In this document: piece by piece, positions 18,673 through 26,958 of the stretch | Numbering within the stretch: the stretch's first letter is position 1 | Layout: each line of letters begins with the position of its first letter | Source: Neobacillus thermocopriae | GTDB lineage: Bacteria > Bacillota > Bacilli > Bacillales > Cytobacillaceae | Direction: 5' to 3' | NCBI RefSeq assembly: GCF_010975035.1 | Contig: NZ_JAAIUV010000018.1 | Coordinates: 1-64,000 of the forward strand | DNA: 64,000 nucleotides | Position numbers and translations under genes: made by a program | Notes under the pieces: generated by a model | Told to the model about the DNA's origin: nothing | Seen by the model: only the letters and a program-made list of their open reading frames with translations | The model's database searches: none

Positions 18673-19344
18673 TTATATGAATTGACAAGTTTTAAATTCC
18701 AATTTTTTAGTAGTTTCCAGTTCGACAACTTCCGGCTTATCTAATTGAATTCTCTTTGAAAATAATGGACCGTCAAAAACATAAGTATGATATTCCCCAG
18801 ATTCCCCCATAGGACAAATCGCCACTTTTTGGATATCTTTCAAAAATGAGTCATCTAATAACCGACCAAGCCATGATTCATCTAATACATCTTCCCGTAC
18901 TCGAATGACTACCGCCTGATAACCGGAATGAACAAATTGTTCGAGTAAATGGAGGGCATTCTCTGATCGAGTCCAAAGTGGATATATTGCCTCTACACCA
19001 GCAGCTTCAGCCACTTTTTCTCCCCACTCACGATGTTCGTCCAAATATAAATCTCCATAGGCAATTCCTGAAATTTGATATTGATTTTTCAAATCTTTTA
19101 CTGTTTGAATAAATTGTTCTGTATAGCTTTCAAGCTGGCATTCAATGAAGTAAACAGGAATGGAAAGCGCTTCAGACTGTAATCGAATCATTTCCGTACG
19201 CTCACCATGACCAAAAGTCCGACCAATCTCTTTCGGTGCGGTCGTCACTAATGTTACAATCTCATAACCTTGCTGAATGAGGGTATGTAAGGCCATACAG
19301 CTATCTTTTCCGCCGCTCCACGATAAAGCAATTCTCTTCTTCAT
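18673..19344 (-). CDS. Dph6-like PP-loop ATP pyrophosphatase
   Basis: This 223-aa protein has the PP-loop SWSGGKDSCMALH at residues 8-20, then GRTFGHGERTEMIRLQSEAL and the C-terminal MGESGEYHTYVFDGPLF motif. This combination defines the diphthine-ammonia ligase (Dph6)/MJ0570 family of ATP-dependent amidotransferase-like enzymes. Bacteria have no diphthamide, so the bacterial substrate is not known; an ATP-activated amidation is expected. The gene is alone on the minus strand, with AAGGATTCT before its ATG. It should not be confused with tRNA thiolation (TtcA/TilS) enzymes, which carry other motifs. Confidence 0.85.
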   Translation of the reverse strand: MKKRIALSWSGGKDSCMALHTLIQQGYEIVTLVTTAPKEIGRTFGHGERTEMIRLQSEALSIPVYFIECQLESYTEQFIQTVKDLKNQYQISGIAYGDLYLDEHREWGEKVAEAAGVEAIYPLWTRSENALHLLEQFVHSGYQAVVIRVREDVLDESWLGRLLDDSFLKDIQKVAICPMGESGEYHTYVFDGPLFSKRIQLDKPEVVELETTKKLEFKTCQFI

Positions 19345-19780
19345 AGAATCCTTCCTAACATTATGAATTTACTAATATTATAACAAATTCTCTCGTTGTC
19401 TAAATGGTAGATTTGTTAGGAGAAATACTATTTTAATTAATAATCGATGAAGGGGTGTCGAATAGAACGAAAAAATGGTCGACAGTTAGGTCATGAAATC
19501 AATATGATGTTTTAAATGGGTTCACGAATTTGACACAACATCCTAAATTTTTTATACGTAAAATTTGACACAGTAAGACATGATTTTTGTTCATTTTTCA
19601 GAACGAAATTGCTAAGAAGATAAAATGGAAGATGAATTTGTAAAATTTACTGAAAAATAGTCGAAATTTTCAAATTTCATCAATGTCATATGTCTGGTAA
19701 AATGAAAGTAACAACATATATTGAAAGAAGACTATTGACGAAATTTGAATAAAACATAAGCAGAGAAAGGTGGGACTGCT

Positions 19781-19861
19781 ATGATTGTAAAGGTAAAATT
19801 TTGGAGAAGATTAACCAAAAATCAGAAGCTGAGATTATTAAAGGAAAGGGCTCAAATATAA
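19781..19861 (+). CDS. Candidate very small basic protein (26 aa)
   Basis: ATG at 19781 has AAAGGTGGGACTGCT upstream and opens a 26-codon frame rich in Lys, Arg and Leu with RRLTKNQKLRLLKERAQ. It could form a short amphipathic basic helix. It lies upstream of the structured terminator at 19999. No family is recognised. Its size means chance cannot be excluded; the ribosome binding site is the main support. Confidence 0.35.
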   Translation: MIVKVKFWRRLTKNQKLRLLKERAQI

Positions 19862-19998
19862 AGCCATTTTGTAAAGGTATGTAAGTTATTGACTTAAAGA
19901 TCATTATGGAAATTTTATAGGATTTCAGTTTTTAAACATAGATTTCGTTCCTTGGTTCTATCCTTTGTAACGTGAAAATCCACCATTTGAAAAAGATG

Positions 19999-20056
19999 AT
20001 CCCTCTAGTGAAGACAGATAAACAAAGGCGATTCTGTCTCACAAGAGGGATTTTTT
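19999..20056 (+). terminator. Long composite terminator hairpin, possible sRNA end
   Basis: Three stacked helices share one axis: ATCCCTCT/AGAGGGAT, then GTG/CAC and AGACAG/CTGTCT, separated by single A bulges, and the stem ends in T6. This is longer than needed for a simple terminator. The nearest plus-strand start is 200 bases upstream, so it may end a small RNA or the transcript of the 26-codon ORF. Confidence 0.7.
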
Positions 20057-20158
20057 ATGGCAAAAATCGTATCAAACGGATGAAAAAATCGACGCAAGAC
20101 TTATACATAATAAAGTAAATGATTATGCACAATGACACATTATAAAATATTTGGCACA

Positions 20159-21085
20159 TCAAGCGGCAGTGTTTTTCTTTAGCCATTTTCGTTTAAATAG
20201 GGAAGGATTCGTTCCAATGAAAACCCCTGACAAAACTAATATCGCGCCAATTGCATGTGCTGTAGTTAAGGTTTCTCCTAAAAAGAAGGTCGCCATCAAT
20301 ACAGCTGAAACAGGCATGACATTAATAAAAATCGAAGCTTTTGCGGCACCGACCTGTTTAATACCGTAATAATACATAATAAAAGAGATTACAGTGACAA
20401 ATATACTCATATGGGCAATAGCTAGCCAAGTCATCACATTTGCTTGAGTAATATCATGCCAAGTTGTATCGGCCAAAGCAAAAGGCAACAAAAATAAGGT
20501 GCCAAAAGCGACCGCATAGGTAGTAGATTCTACTGAACTATATTTCTTTAATACTACTTTGCCAACAACGCTGTAGATAGCCCAGCTGACAACAGCTCCG
20601 AGCAATACGAAATCAATCGGTTCAAAGCCTAGTTTGAATAAATCTATGATATGTCCGTCTGTAATAATATAGGTAGCTCCAGAAAGAGCGATGATCATGC
20701 CAACCACATGATTTTTCGTAATCGTTTCTTTTAAAAATAACCCTGATAAAAGTACGATTAAAACCGGATTGGAAGCAATAAATAATGAACTTTTTATTAC
20801 GGGAGCGTGTTTAGTGGCAATAAAGAAACAAATATTGTAAAGGGCAATGCCGGTTAATCCTAAAATGGCAAATAATCCAAGATCTTTGATCGTTGGTTTC
20901 TTGCGGTTTTTTTCCATCACCCACATGATAGGAAATAGGAGTATGGCCGCGCCAAGAAATCGAATAAAAGCAACGGTTGACGGTTCAAAGCTTTGTACGG
21001 CCAATTTGCCGGCAATAAAGGCGCTTCCCCAAGTAGCCGTTGCCAACGTCAACATTCCATATGTCATCCACAATTTTTTCTTCAT
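20159..21085 (-). CDS. EamA/DMT-superfamily transporter
   Basis: This 308-aa integral membrane protein is made of two EamA repeats of about five helices each. Typical motifs are TLATATWGSAFIAGKLAVQS at the start of repeat one, FIRFLGAAILLFP, and VVSWAIYSVVGKVVLKK at the start of repeat two. It ends in ILVLSGVFIGTNPSLFKRKW with a basic tail. Such proteins export amino acids or other metabolites, and the substrate cannot be predicted here. Length and topology are normal. The start follows AGAGAAAGGGATAACC. It stands alone. Confidence 0.88.
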   Translation of the reverse strand: MKKKLWMTYGMLTLATATWGSAFIAGKLAVQSFEPSTVAFIRFLGAAILLFPIMWVMEKNRKKPTIKDLGLFAILGLTGIALYNICFFIATKHAPVIKSSLFIASNPVLIVLLSGLFLKETITKNHVVGMIIALSGATYIITDGHIIDLFKLGFEPIDFVLLGAVVSWAIYSVVGKVVLKKYSSVESTTYAVAFGTLFLLPFALADTTWHDITQANVMTWLAIAHMSIFVTVISFIMYYYGIKQVGAAKASIFINVMPVSAVLMATFFLGETLTTAHAIGAILVLSGVFIGTNPSLFKRKWLKKNTAA

Positions 21086-21272
21086 GGTTATCCCTTTCTC
21101 TCTTTTAACAATTTTATAAATTGGATTTTACCATGCTTTTTCGTGATGCGAAATATTTTTTTGGATAGGATGGTTGGTTGTGTTTAAATGCAAGGAAATA
21201 ATTATGTAAATAGAAATTGTCGGTTAGAAACAACATGGTAAAGAAAATAATAGAAAGAATTTTTAAAAAATA

Positions 21273-21326
21273 TTGAAAAGTAAATTTTGTACCTGTATAA
21301 TGAAGAACAAGTAGGGAAACGTTTTT
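21273..21326 (+). promoter_or_regulatory. Sigma-A promoter with operator-like site, upstream of the ECF/nucleoside locus
   Basis: TTGAAA (21273-21278), a 17-base spacer and TATAAT (21296-21301) form a near-ideal promoter. GGAAACGTTTTT at 21315-21326, just past the expected transcription start, is a one-sided match to the GGAAACGTTTCC operators around the LacI gene. A regulator bound there would block the start of transcription. Confidence 0.7.
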
Positions 21327-21434
21327 ATATAACTAGGCGAGTAACACAGTGATTGTATAAATAATGACACCTTAACTGCCTGTACATACAAGTTTTATAC
21401 TCAAAAATCCCGATTTTTTCTTTTTGATTTTTGT

Positions 21435-21446
21435 GGAATCGTTTCC
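21435..21446 (+). promoter_or_regulatory. LacI-type operator in the ECF leader
   Basis: GGAATCGTTTCC, a palindrome with one mismatch to the GGAAACGTTTCC sites on either side of the regulator gene. It lies in the roughly 300-base leader between the promoter and the ECF S-component gene. A CcpA-type cre site is an alternative reading, because the two consensus sequences are related. Confidence 0.6.
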
Positions 21447-21607
21447 ATTCTGTATTAAAAGCTTTGCTTTTAATAATAAAAAATAAAAATTTTTCAACAC
21501 AGAAAAAATGTCTGATGGGTGCAACAATGCTACAGAAAGGGGAGAAAAAGGAACGATCAAAAGGGGTTAGAAAGGAGAAGAAGGAATAAAAATTAGGGGG
21601 AGTTTGA

Positions 21608-22210
21608 ATGAGAAAAAATTCCAGCTTTATAGTGGCGATGATTCCTGCAGGGATCGCACTGAACTGGGTGGCAAATTCCATTGTTGAAATGCTTAAACTA
21701 CCAATTTTTTTAAATAACATTGGTACAGTCTTAAATGCCGTTGTTTTAGGACCAATCTATGGAATCGTAACAGCCCTCATGACGAATACCATTTTAGGAT
21801 TAGTTGTTCGCTGGACCTATGTACCGTTTGCATTAGTAGGTGCTGCTGTAGCATTCATGGCCTATTTTTTCTTTAAAAAGGGATGGTATAAAAAGACTTG
21901 GAAAGTACTCGCGGCAGGTGCGATTGCTGGGGCGATAGGAGCAGTGATTTCCACTATTATTTCAGTCTATGTTTTTGGAGGTTTCTCGGGCCATGCTAAT
22001 GATATCTTTACTGCTGGTTTAGTAGCTGCAGGACAACAAATTTTTAGTGCAACATTTATTGCCAACTTGCCAACAACAATCGTCGATAAAGTATTAACGT
22101 TTTGGATTGTTTCTATGATCTTAAAAATCTTCCCGGTTCGATTTTTACCAAATGCAAAAGATATCCGCGAAAAACTTGGCTTATCTTCTGGGAATGGAGC
22201 AGCATTATAG
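21608..22210 (+). CDS. ECF transporter substrate-binding (S) component
   Basis: This 200-aa membrane protein has about six hydrophobic segments, including NNIGTVLNAVVLGPIYGIVTA and VLAAGAIAGAIGAVIST. This is the compact form of S components that give substrate specificity to energy-coupling-factor importers. The matching T component and two ATPases are encoded after the LacI gene, so this is a dedicated system rather than one sharing a housekeeping module. Substrate cannot be read from sequence; the downstream phosphorylases and deaminase argue for a purine nucleoside or a 5'-modified relative. The start follows AAAATTAGGGGGAGTTTGA. Confidence 0.82.
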   Translation: MRKNSSFIVAMIPAGIALNWVANSIVEMLKLPIFLNNIGTVLNAVVLGPIYGIVTALMTNTILGLVVRWTYVPFALVGAAVAFMAYFFFKKGWYKKTWKVLAAGAIAGAIGAVISTIISVYVFGGFSGHANDIFTAGLVAAGQQIFSATFIANLPTTIVDKVLTFWIVSMILKIFPVRFLPNAKDIREKLGLSSGNGAAL

Positions 22211-22268
22211 ATCCAACATGAACAAGAAGAAACATCTTTATGATGTTTCTTCTAATAAACTCCTTAAT

Positions 22269-22280
22269 GGAAACGTTTCC
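22269..22280 (+). promoter_or_regulatory. LacI-type operator, perfect palindrome
   Basis: GGAAACGTTTCC after the S-component gene. The same 12 bases occur again 152 bases further on, just before the regulator gene. The pair could be bridged by a tetramer or be bound independently. Confidence 0.7.
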
Positions 22281-22420
22281 TTAAACCTTTTCATAATTAC
22301 TATAAAAAATTTCATCAGTAGGAAAATATATTTCAGAAAATTATTGCTATTTAATTATTTAGAAATTACTATTAATATAGATACCTAAAAATAGTAATAA
22401 AAGGAAATGAAAGGATTTAA

Positions 22421-22432
22421 GGAAACGTTTCC
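22421..22432 (+). promoter_or_regulatory. LacI-type operator, perfect palindrome, upstream of the regulator
   Basis: Second exact GGAAACGTTTCC, 24 bases upstream of the regulator start codon. This suggests autoregulation of the LacI-family gene and control of everything downstream. Confidence 0.7.
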
Positions 22433-22455
22433 ATGTTTAATAGGAGGATATTGAA

Positions 22456-23481
22456 ATGACTACGATTAAGGATGTTGCGAGAGAAGCAAATGTTTCCATA
22501 TCAACCGTCTCAAGAGTATTAAATGGCAGTGGCTATACAAGTGAAGAAACAAGACAGAAGGTTTATCAAGCAGTTGAAAAACTAAACTTTAAGCGCAATA
22601 TGATTGCAGCTGCGATGATAAAAAAACAAACATCGACCTTTGGATTAATTATTCCAGATATTAAAAACATTTTTTATGCAGACTTAACGAGAGCTGTAGA
22701 GGATACAGCCAATCAACATGGGTTTAATATCGTCCTTTGTAATACGGATAATAATTTAACGAAAGAAGCCGAGTATATTGATTTTCTCATTGCAAAGGGG
22801 GTAGATGGAATTATCTTTTCAACTCCAGAAGTCAAAGATAAAAACATTAAGCAAGTAGTAGAAGAATATCCTGATCTACCTGTTGTCATCCTTGGAAGTA
22901 AAATCCCTGGTGTAAAAATCAATGAAATTTTAGTAGACAACTTTGAGGGGGGATATATGGCAACCAATCATTTATTAGAATTGGGCCATAAAAAAATTGC
23001 TTTTATATCAGGAAGTGCGGATTCTTATGCCTCCATCGAAAGATATAAAGGATTTCAAAGTGCACTTGCCGATAAAAAAATAAAAATAATAGAAGATTTT
23101 GTCATCTTCGATAAGTTCTATATTGATAGTGGCTATAAAAATGGTTTGAAACTTCTTTCAAGACAAGATCGTCCAACCGCTATTTTTGCGGCTAGTGATG
23201 CGATCGCAGTGGGTATTTATAAAGCAGCAAGAGAGCTCAATTTAAAAATTCCTGAAGATTTGTCTATTATTGGTTTCGATGACTCGCAGTTTGCAGATAT
23301 TGTTTTTCCTCCACTTACAACGATTCATACCCCTATCATTGAAATGGGAAATCGAGCGATGGAAATTGCTATTAAAACAATAAAGGAAAAAAGTCATGTA
23401 AAAGAAACGATTGTTTTTTATCCAACATTAGTAGAAAGAGAATCTACTAGGAAACTAGATGAAGGAGGTTGCCATTCATGA
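22456..23481 (+). CDS. LacI/GalR-family transcriptional regulator
   Basis: This 341-aa protein has a textbook LacI head, TIKDVAREANVSISTVSRVLN at residues 2-22 and the hinge region near 50. A periplasmic-binding-protein-like domain follows, with GLIIPDIKNIFYADL, DGIIFSTPE, LLELGHKKIAFISG, PTAIFAASDAIAVG and IIGFDDSQFAD. Two perfect GGAAACGTTTCC palindromes flank its upstream region, and related sites sit at the promoter of the S-component gene, so it very probably regulates this locus and itself. The effector is likely a sugar or nucleoside-derived ligand; this is inference. The stop overlaps the T-component start (ATGA). Confidence 0.93.
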   Translation: MTTIKDVAREANVSISTVSRVLNGSGYTSEETRQKVYQAVEKLNFKRNMIAAAMIKKQTSTFGLIIPDIKNIFYADLTRAVEDTANQHGFNIVLCNTDNNLTKEAEYIDFLIAKGVDGIIFSTPEVKDKNIKQVVEEYPDLPVVILGSKIPGVKINEILVDNFEGGYMATNHLLELGHKKIAFISGSADSYASIERYKGFQSALADKKIKIIEDFVIFDKFYIDSGYKNGLKLLSRQDRPTAIFAASDAIAVGIYKAARELNLKIPEDLSIIGFDDSQFADIVFPPLTTIHTPIIEMGNRAMEIAIKTIKEKSHVKETIVFYPTLVERESTRKLDEGGCHS

Positions 23482-24359
23482 ACAGTTTGTATATTGCAAG
23501 AGAAAGTATGATTCATCGGTTAGACCCGCGAACAAAGATTTTGTTTGTTTTATTTATTGTTATTAGTAGCTTCCTTTTTAAGGATCCAGCTATGCAGCTG
23601 ATTCTTCTAATAGGAATGTTCCCTCTTGTTTTACTATCTAAATTAGTGAAGCAGTATTTGATGTCCATGCAGTTTCTTATGCTCTTTGTCGTGTTAATCA
23701 TGACCATTCATGGAATTTATAATCCGATAGGCGAAACCCCGGTTTTTGAAATTTTCGGAGGGTTAACGTTCAAATATGAATCCTTGGTTTATGCTTCAGT
23801 TATGTCTTTTCGAATTCTTGTGATTGGTACAGCAGCTGTGATATTCGTTATGACCACACATCCTTCTGATTTAGCCATTGCATTAATGAAATGGAAAGTA
23901 CCACATTCCATAGCCTTTATGTTTCTATCAACCTTTCAAATTATCCCTATCATTGCGAGAGAAGCAAAAATTGTCATGGAAGCTCAGCAAGCAAGATGTC
24001 TTGATGTGAAAGCCAATATTTTTGAAAGAGTGAAGCATCTAGTCCCCTTATTTGCACCATTGTTTATCATTACATTTGTAAAAGTTCACCAGTTATCTTA
24101 TGTATTGGAATGCCGAGCATTTAGCCGAAATGGCGTAAAAACAAGTTTAAGAGAAACTAAGATATCCTCGTTGGATTATATGTTCATCAGTGGTATGCTT
24201 GTCCTTCTATTAACAGAGTTATATTTAAGTTTTGCCCAGCAAATTTCTTTAACCACAAGCAATTTACTAGTAAGTTCTTTATTTGCTGTATGGGCAGTGT
24301 TCTTCATCGTAATCGTAAAATTTGTATATAAAAAAGTGAGCGTATTCATAGGGGGATGA
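23478..24359 (+). CDS. ecfT: ECF transporter transmembrane (T) component
   Basis: This 293-aa membrane protein of the CbiQ/EcfT family couples the ATPases to the S component. It begins SLYIARESMIHRLDPRTKIL, the usual EcfT start, and carries the coupling-helix signature around EAQQARCLDVKA, a variant of the Ala-Arg-Gly type motif, at residues 170-181. A second coupling segment is VLECRAFSRNG. I place the start at ATG 23478, nine bases after GGAGG and overlapping the regulator stop; a TTG at 23469 is too close to the site. Its own location inside the operon supports a dedicated transporter. Confidence 0.88.
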   Translation: MNSLYIARESMIHRLDPRTKILFVLFIVISSFLFKDPAMQLILLIGMFPLVLLSKLVKQYLMSMQFLMLFVVLIMTIHGIYNPIGETPVFEIFGGLTFKYESLVYASVMSFRILVIGTAAVIFVMTTHPSDLAIALMKWKVPHSIAFMFLSTFQIIPIIAREAKIVMEAQQARCLDVKANIFERVKHLVPLFAPLFIITFVKVHQLSYVLECRAFSRNGVKTSLRETKISSLDYMFISGMLVLLLTELYLSFAQQISLTTSNLLVSSLFAVWAVFFIVIVKFVYKKVSVFIGG

Positions 24360-24363
24360 GTCA

Positions 24364-25218
24364 ATGAGTAACCGAGATGCCATCGTCGTGGAAAATTTAA
24401 CATTTCAATACCCTGATACTGAAACTCCCGTATTAAAAAATATCCATTTTACTTTAAAAGAAGGGGAAGTTTTAGGGATTATTGGTCGGACAGGATCAGG
24501 GAAAACAACTTTGGCCATGTGTTTAAACCGGTTAGTTCCGACAGTCATTCAAGGAAATTTAGAAGGAACGATATCTGTATTTGGACAGGACATCTCTCAA
24601 CGGTCTGTGGCAGATATGGCAGATAAGGTAGGCTTTGTTTTTCAAGAACCGGAAAACCAGCTTAGCCAAATGACAGTGGAAGAAGAAATTGCTTTTGGTA
24701 TGGGGAATTTAGGGATTTCTAGAGAAGAAATGAAATATCGAATTCAAGAAACCTTAAAACAAGTAGGATTAGAAGGATTCGAAAAAAGAAGTCCCCTTGC
24801 CTTATCAGGTGGCCAGCAACAACGATTGGCGATCGCTTCTGTGATGGCAATGAGACCTTCGATCATGATCATGGATGAGCCTACTTCAATGCTGGATCCT
24901 CGTGGGAAAAATGAAGTCTATGATGTTTTACGAAAAATAAAAACATATGGAATGACAGGGGTCATCATTGATCATGAAGTGGAAAGAATGGCAAGTTATT
25001 GCGATAAAATTCTTGTTCTCGATGATGGAGAAGTAATCATGTTTGGTACACCGAAAGAGGTATTTTCTGAACTCACCCTTTTACATGAGATGGAAATGAA
25101 TGCCCCTCAAGTAACAGAATTGGCTGATCGATTAAGGAAAGAATTACAGATTGATGTTGGAAGTCCCATTACTGTCGAGGAAGCAGTAAAAGCGTTTCAA
25201 ATCGTCTCGATAAAATAG
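24364..25218 (+). CDS. ecfA: ECF transporter ATPase A
   Basis: This 284-aa ABC ATPase has Walker A GRTGSGKTT at residues 41-49, Q-loop FVFQEPENQLSQMT, the intact signature LSGGQQQRLAI, Walker B IMIMDEPTS and a switch His in IIDHEVERM. The FQEPENQ form of the Q-loop is typical of ECF ATPases. It pairs with the second ATPase encoded next. It starts four bases after the T-component stop, so the genes are translated together. Confidence 0.92.
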   Translation: MSNRDAIVVENLTFQYPDTETPVLKNIHFTLKEGEVLGIIGRTGSGKTTLAMCLNRLVPTVIQGNLEGTISVFGQDISQRSVADMADKVGFVFQEPENQLSQMTVEEEIAFGMGNLGISREEMKYRIQETLKQVGLEGFEKRSPLALSGGQQQRLAIASVMAMRPSIMIMDEPTSMLDPRGKNEVYDVLRKIKTYGMTGVIIDHEVERMASYCDKILVLDDGEVIMFGTPKEVFSELTLLHEMEMNAPQVTELADRLRKELQIDVGSPITVEEAVKAFQIVSIK

Positions 25219-25228
25219 GAGGAACAAT

Positions 25229-26086
25229 ATGGAACCATTTATTAAAGTTACAGGAGTTTCACATGTATACCCTAATGGGGTTACTGCTATTCAGGATGTG
25301 AACCTTGAGATTGGAGAAGGGGAAATTGTTGCTGTTCTTGGTAGTAATGGTTCAGGAAAAACCACTTTAGTGAAACATTTTAATGGGTTATTGAAACCGA
25401 CTACGGGTCAAGTCACTGTAGGAAATATGAATACAAAAAAAGAAAGAATTGCCAAACTTTCTAGTCTAGTAGGGTACGTATTTCAAAATCCTAATCATCA
25501 AACCTTTTTGCCTACAGTTAGACAAGAACTTTATTATGGCTGTAAAAATTTAAAGATTTCTGAAGAGGAAACGGAAAAACGAGTGAAAAAAGCGATTGAA
25601 TTATTTGAACTTGAGAATTTATTGGATGCCAATCCTTTTGATTTAAATTCAAGTAAAAGAAAAGAAATTGGTATGGCTTCGATCATGGCTATATCCCCGA
25701 AAGTTGTCGTCCTCGATGAGCCTACGACAGGGCAGGATCACAAAGGATGTAAACGGGTATTGGAATTGGTAAAAATGTTTCATGAACATGGCCATATCGT
25801 GGTATTGGTTACGCATGATATGCAATTAATCGGTGAGTTAAATTGCCGTGTTGTCATCATGAATAAAAGTAGAAAAATTGCTGATGATCGTGCGGATGTT
25901 GTTTTTAAAAATCAGGAATTATTGAAGACAGCAGACTTGCAACCACCACAGGTGATGGAATTGGCAAACCAACTAACTTATTTAAATAGGAATGAATCCT
26001 ACTTAACAATTGATTCCATTGTTAAGTGGTTCAAACATAACAAAAAAGGTTTAGAGGAGGAACGGAAAATTGGTACAGGATCTTAA
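25229..26086 (+). CDS. ECF transporter ATPase A' with degenerate signature
   Basis: This 285-aa ABC ATPase has Walker A GSNGSGKTT at about residues 38-46, Q-loop FQNPNHQ, Walker B VVVLDEPTTG and switch LVTHDMQ. The ABC signature LSGGQ is replaced by LNSSKRKEIG. In a heterodimer with the first ATPase, the site that uses this signature would be weakened while the other stays canonical. Degenerate second ATPases are known in ECF families, so this may be functional asymmetry rather than decay. GGAGGAACAAT precedes the ATG. The 3' end overlaps the nucleoside phosphorylase start by 17 bases. Confidence 0.9.
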   Translation: MEPFIKVTGVSHVYPNGVTAIQDVNLEIGEGEIVAVLGSNGSGKTTLVKHFNGLLKPTTGQVTVGNMNTKKERIAKLSSLVGYVFQNPNHQTFLPTVRQELYYGCKNLKISEEETEKRVKKAIELFELENLLDANPFDLNSSKRKEIGMASIMAISPKVVVLDEPTTGQDHKGCKRVLELVKMFHEHGHIVVLVTHDMQLIGELNCRVVIMNKSRKIADDRADVVFKNQELLKTADLQPPQVMELANQLTYLNRNESYLTIDSIVKWFKHNKKGLEEERKIGTGS

Positions 26087-26927
26087 ATGGCAAACCAATG
26101 CCAATCGCCCAGAAACAGAAAATAAAGCACAATATCATATTCGGTGCGCACCTGGAGATATTGCAAAATATGTTCTATTACCTGGTGATCCTGAAAGGGT
26201 TCCCATGATGGCAAAATTATGGGATGAAAGCCGTCATATCGCCACTTATCGTGAGCATGTTACCTATACAGGAAAAGTGGCTGGTGTCGAGATATCTGCT
26301 TGTTCCACCGGAGCAGGAGGCCCTTCAACTGCAAGTGCATTAGAAGAACTAGCTGAAATCGGTGCTGAAACATTTATTCGAGTAGGTACATGTGGGGCCA
26401 TGCAGGATTATATTGATCCAGGTGATCTCATTATTTGTGCTGGGGCTGTTCGATATGATGGGACCAGTGATCAGTATGTAGATTCCAAATATCCAGCACT
26501 AGCCAATCAAGAGGTAGTATTGGCTTTGATTGAAGCAGCAGAAAAATTAAATGTGAAATACCATGTGGGATTGGCCTACACCTCTGCATCCTTTTTCTGT
26601 GGTCAAGGTCGCCCAGGATTCAATAATTACAAACAAAGCTGGATGGAAACAATCCTAAATGATATGCAGCGGGCAGGGGTTTTAAATTTTGAAATGGAAG
26701 CTGCCACCGTTCTTACCTTAAGCCATTTATTTGGCCTTCGGGCAGGTGCTGTTTTCTCTGTAGTGGCCAACCGGGTGAAAGATCAATTTGCTTATAAGGG
26801 GAGGGCTATTGAACAGTCGGTTGCCGTTTCTACTGAGGCAGTTAAGATTTTGGCACATTGGGATCAATTGAAGAAACAAGCAGGAAAGAAATATTTTTAT
26901 CCGTCCTTATTAACATCCTATTTATAG
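26070..26927 (+). CDS. Nucleoside phosphorylase (uridine phosphorylase-like, PNP/UDP family)
   Basis: This 285-aa enzyme cleaves the N-glycosidic bond of nucleosides with phosphate to give a free base and (deoxy)ribose-1-phosphate. Phosphate-binding motifs are LLPGDPERV and the STGAGGPSTA loop; the nucleoside pocket shows RVGTCGAMQ and LNFEMEAATV. This is the Udp/DeoD hexameric (NP-I) family; uridine versus purine specificity is not clear. The TTG start follows AGGAGGAACGG and lies inside the end of the ATPase gene, so expression is coupled to the transporter. Confidence 0.88.
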   Translation: MVQDLKWQTNANRPETENKAQYHIRCAPGDIAKYVLLPGDPERVPMMAKLWDESRHIATYREHVTYTGKVAGVEISACSTGAGGPSTASALEELAEIGAETFIRVGTCGAMQDYIDPGDLIICAGAVRYDGTSDQYVDSKYPALANQEVVLALIEAAEKLNVKYHVGLAYTSASFFCGQGRPGFNNYKQSWMETILNDMQRAGVLNFEMEAATVLTLSHLFGLRAGAVFSVVANRVKDQFAYKGRAIEQSVAVSTEAVKILAHWDQLKKQAGKKYFYPSLLTSYL

Positions 26928-26958
26928 ATTCATAGATTTTGGAAAGGAGAAGAATGGA

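Larger units (their letters stand above)
19345..20158 (+). other. Long intergenic region with small ORF, Spo0A-box-like site and structured terminator
   Basis: Over 800 AT-rich bases lie between two minus-strand genes. Visible are a TGTCGAA (19456-19462) matching the Spo0A-box core, with a partly matching inverted GTCGACA about 20 bases on, two TTTGACACA copies (near 19528 and 19567), a candidate 26-codon ORF (19781-19861) and an elaborate hairpin with T-tract (19999-20056). Together they suggest a plus-strand transcript, possibly a small RNA or small protein mRNA. The Spo0A call is weak because a seven-base match is common. Confidence 0.4.

Noticed and set aside
21325..21720. 131-codon minus-strand frame over the ECF leader
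   Set aside because: Overlaps the plus-strand promoter leader and S-component start; Phe/Ser-rich composition typical of antisense of A-rich DNA.
21435..22432. CcpA cre-site reading of the GGAAACGTTTCC palindromes
   Set aside because: Related in sequence, but four copies clustered around a LacI-family gene fit local autoregulation better; CcpA cannot be excluded fully.
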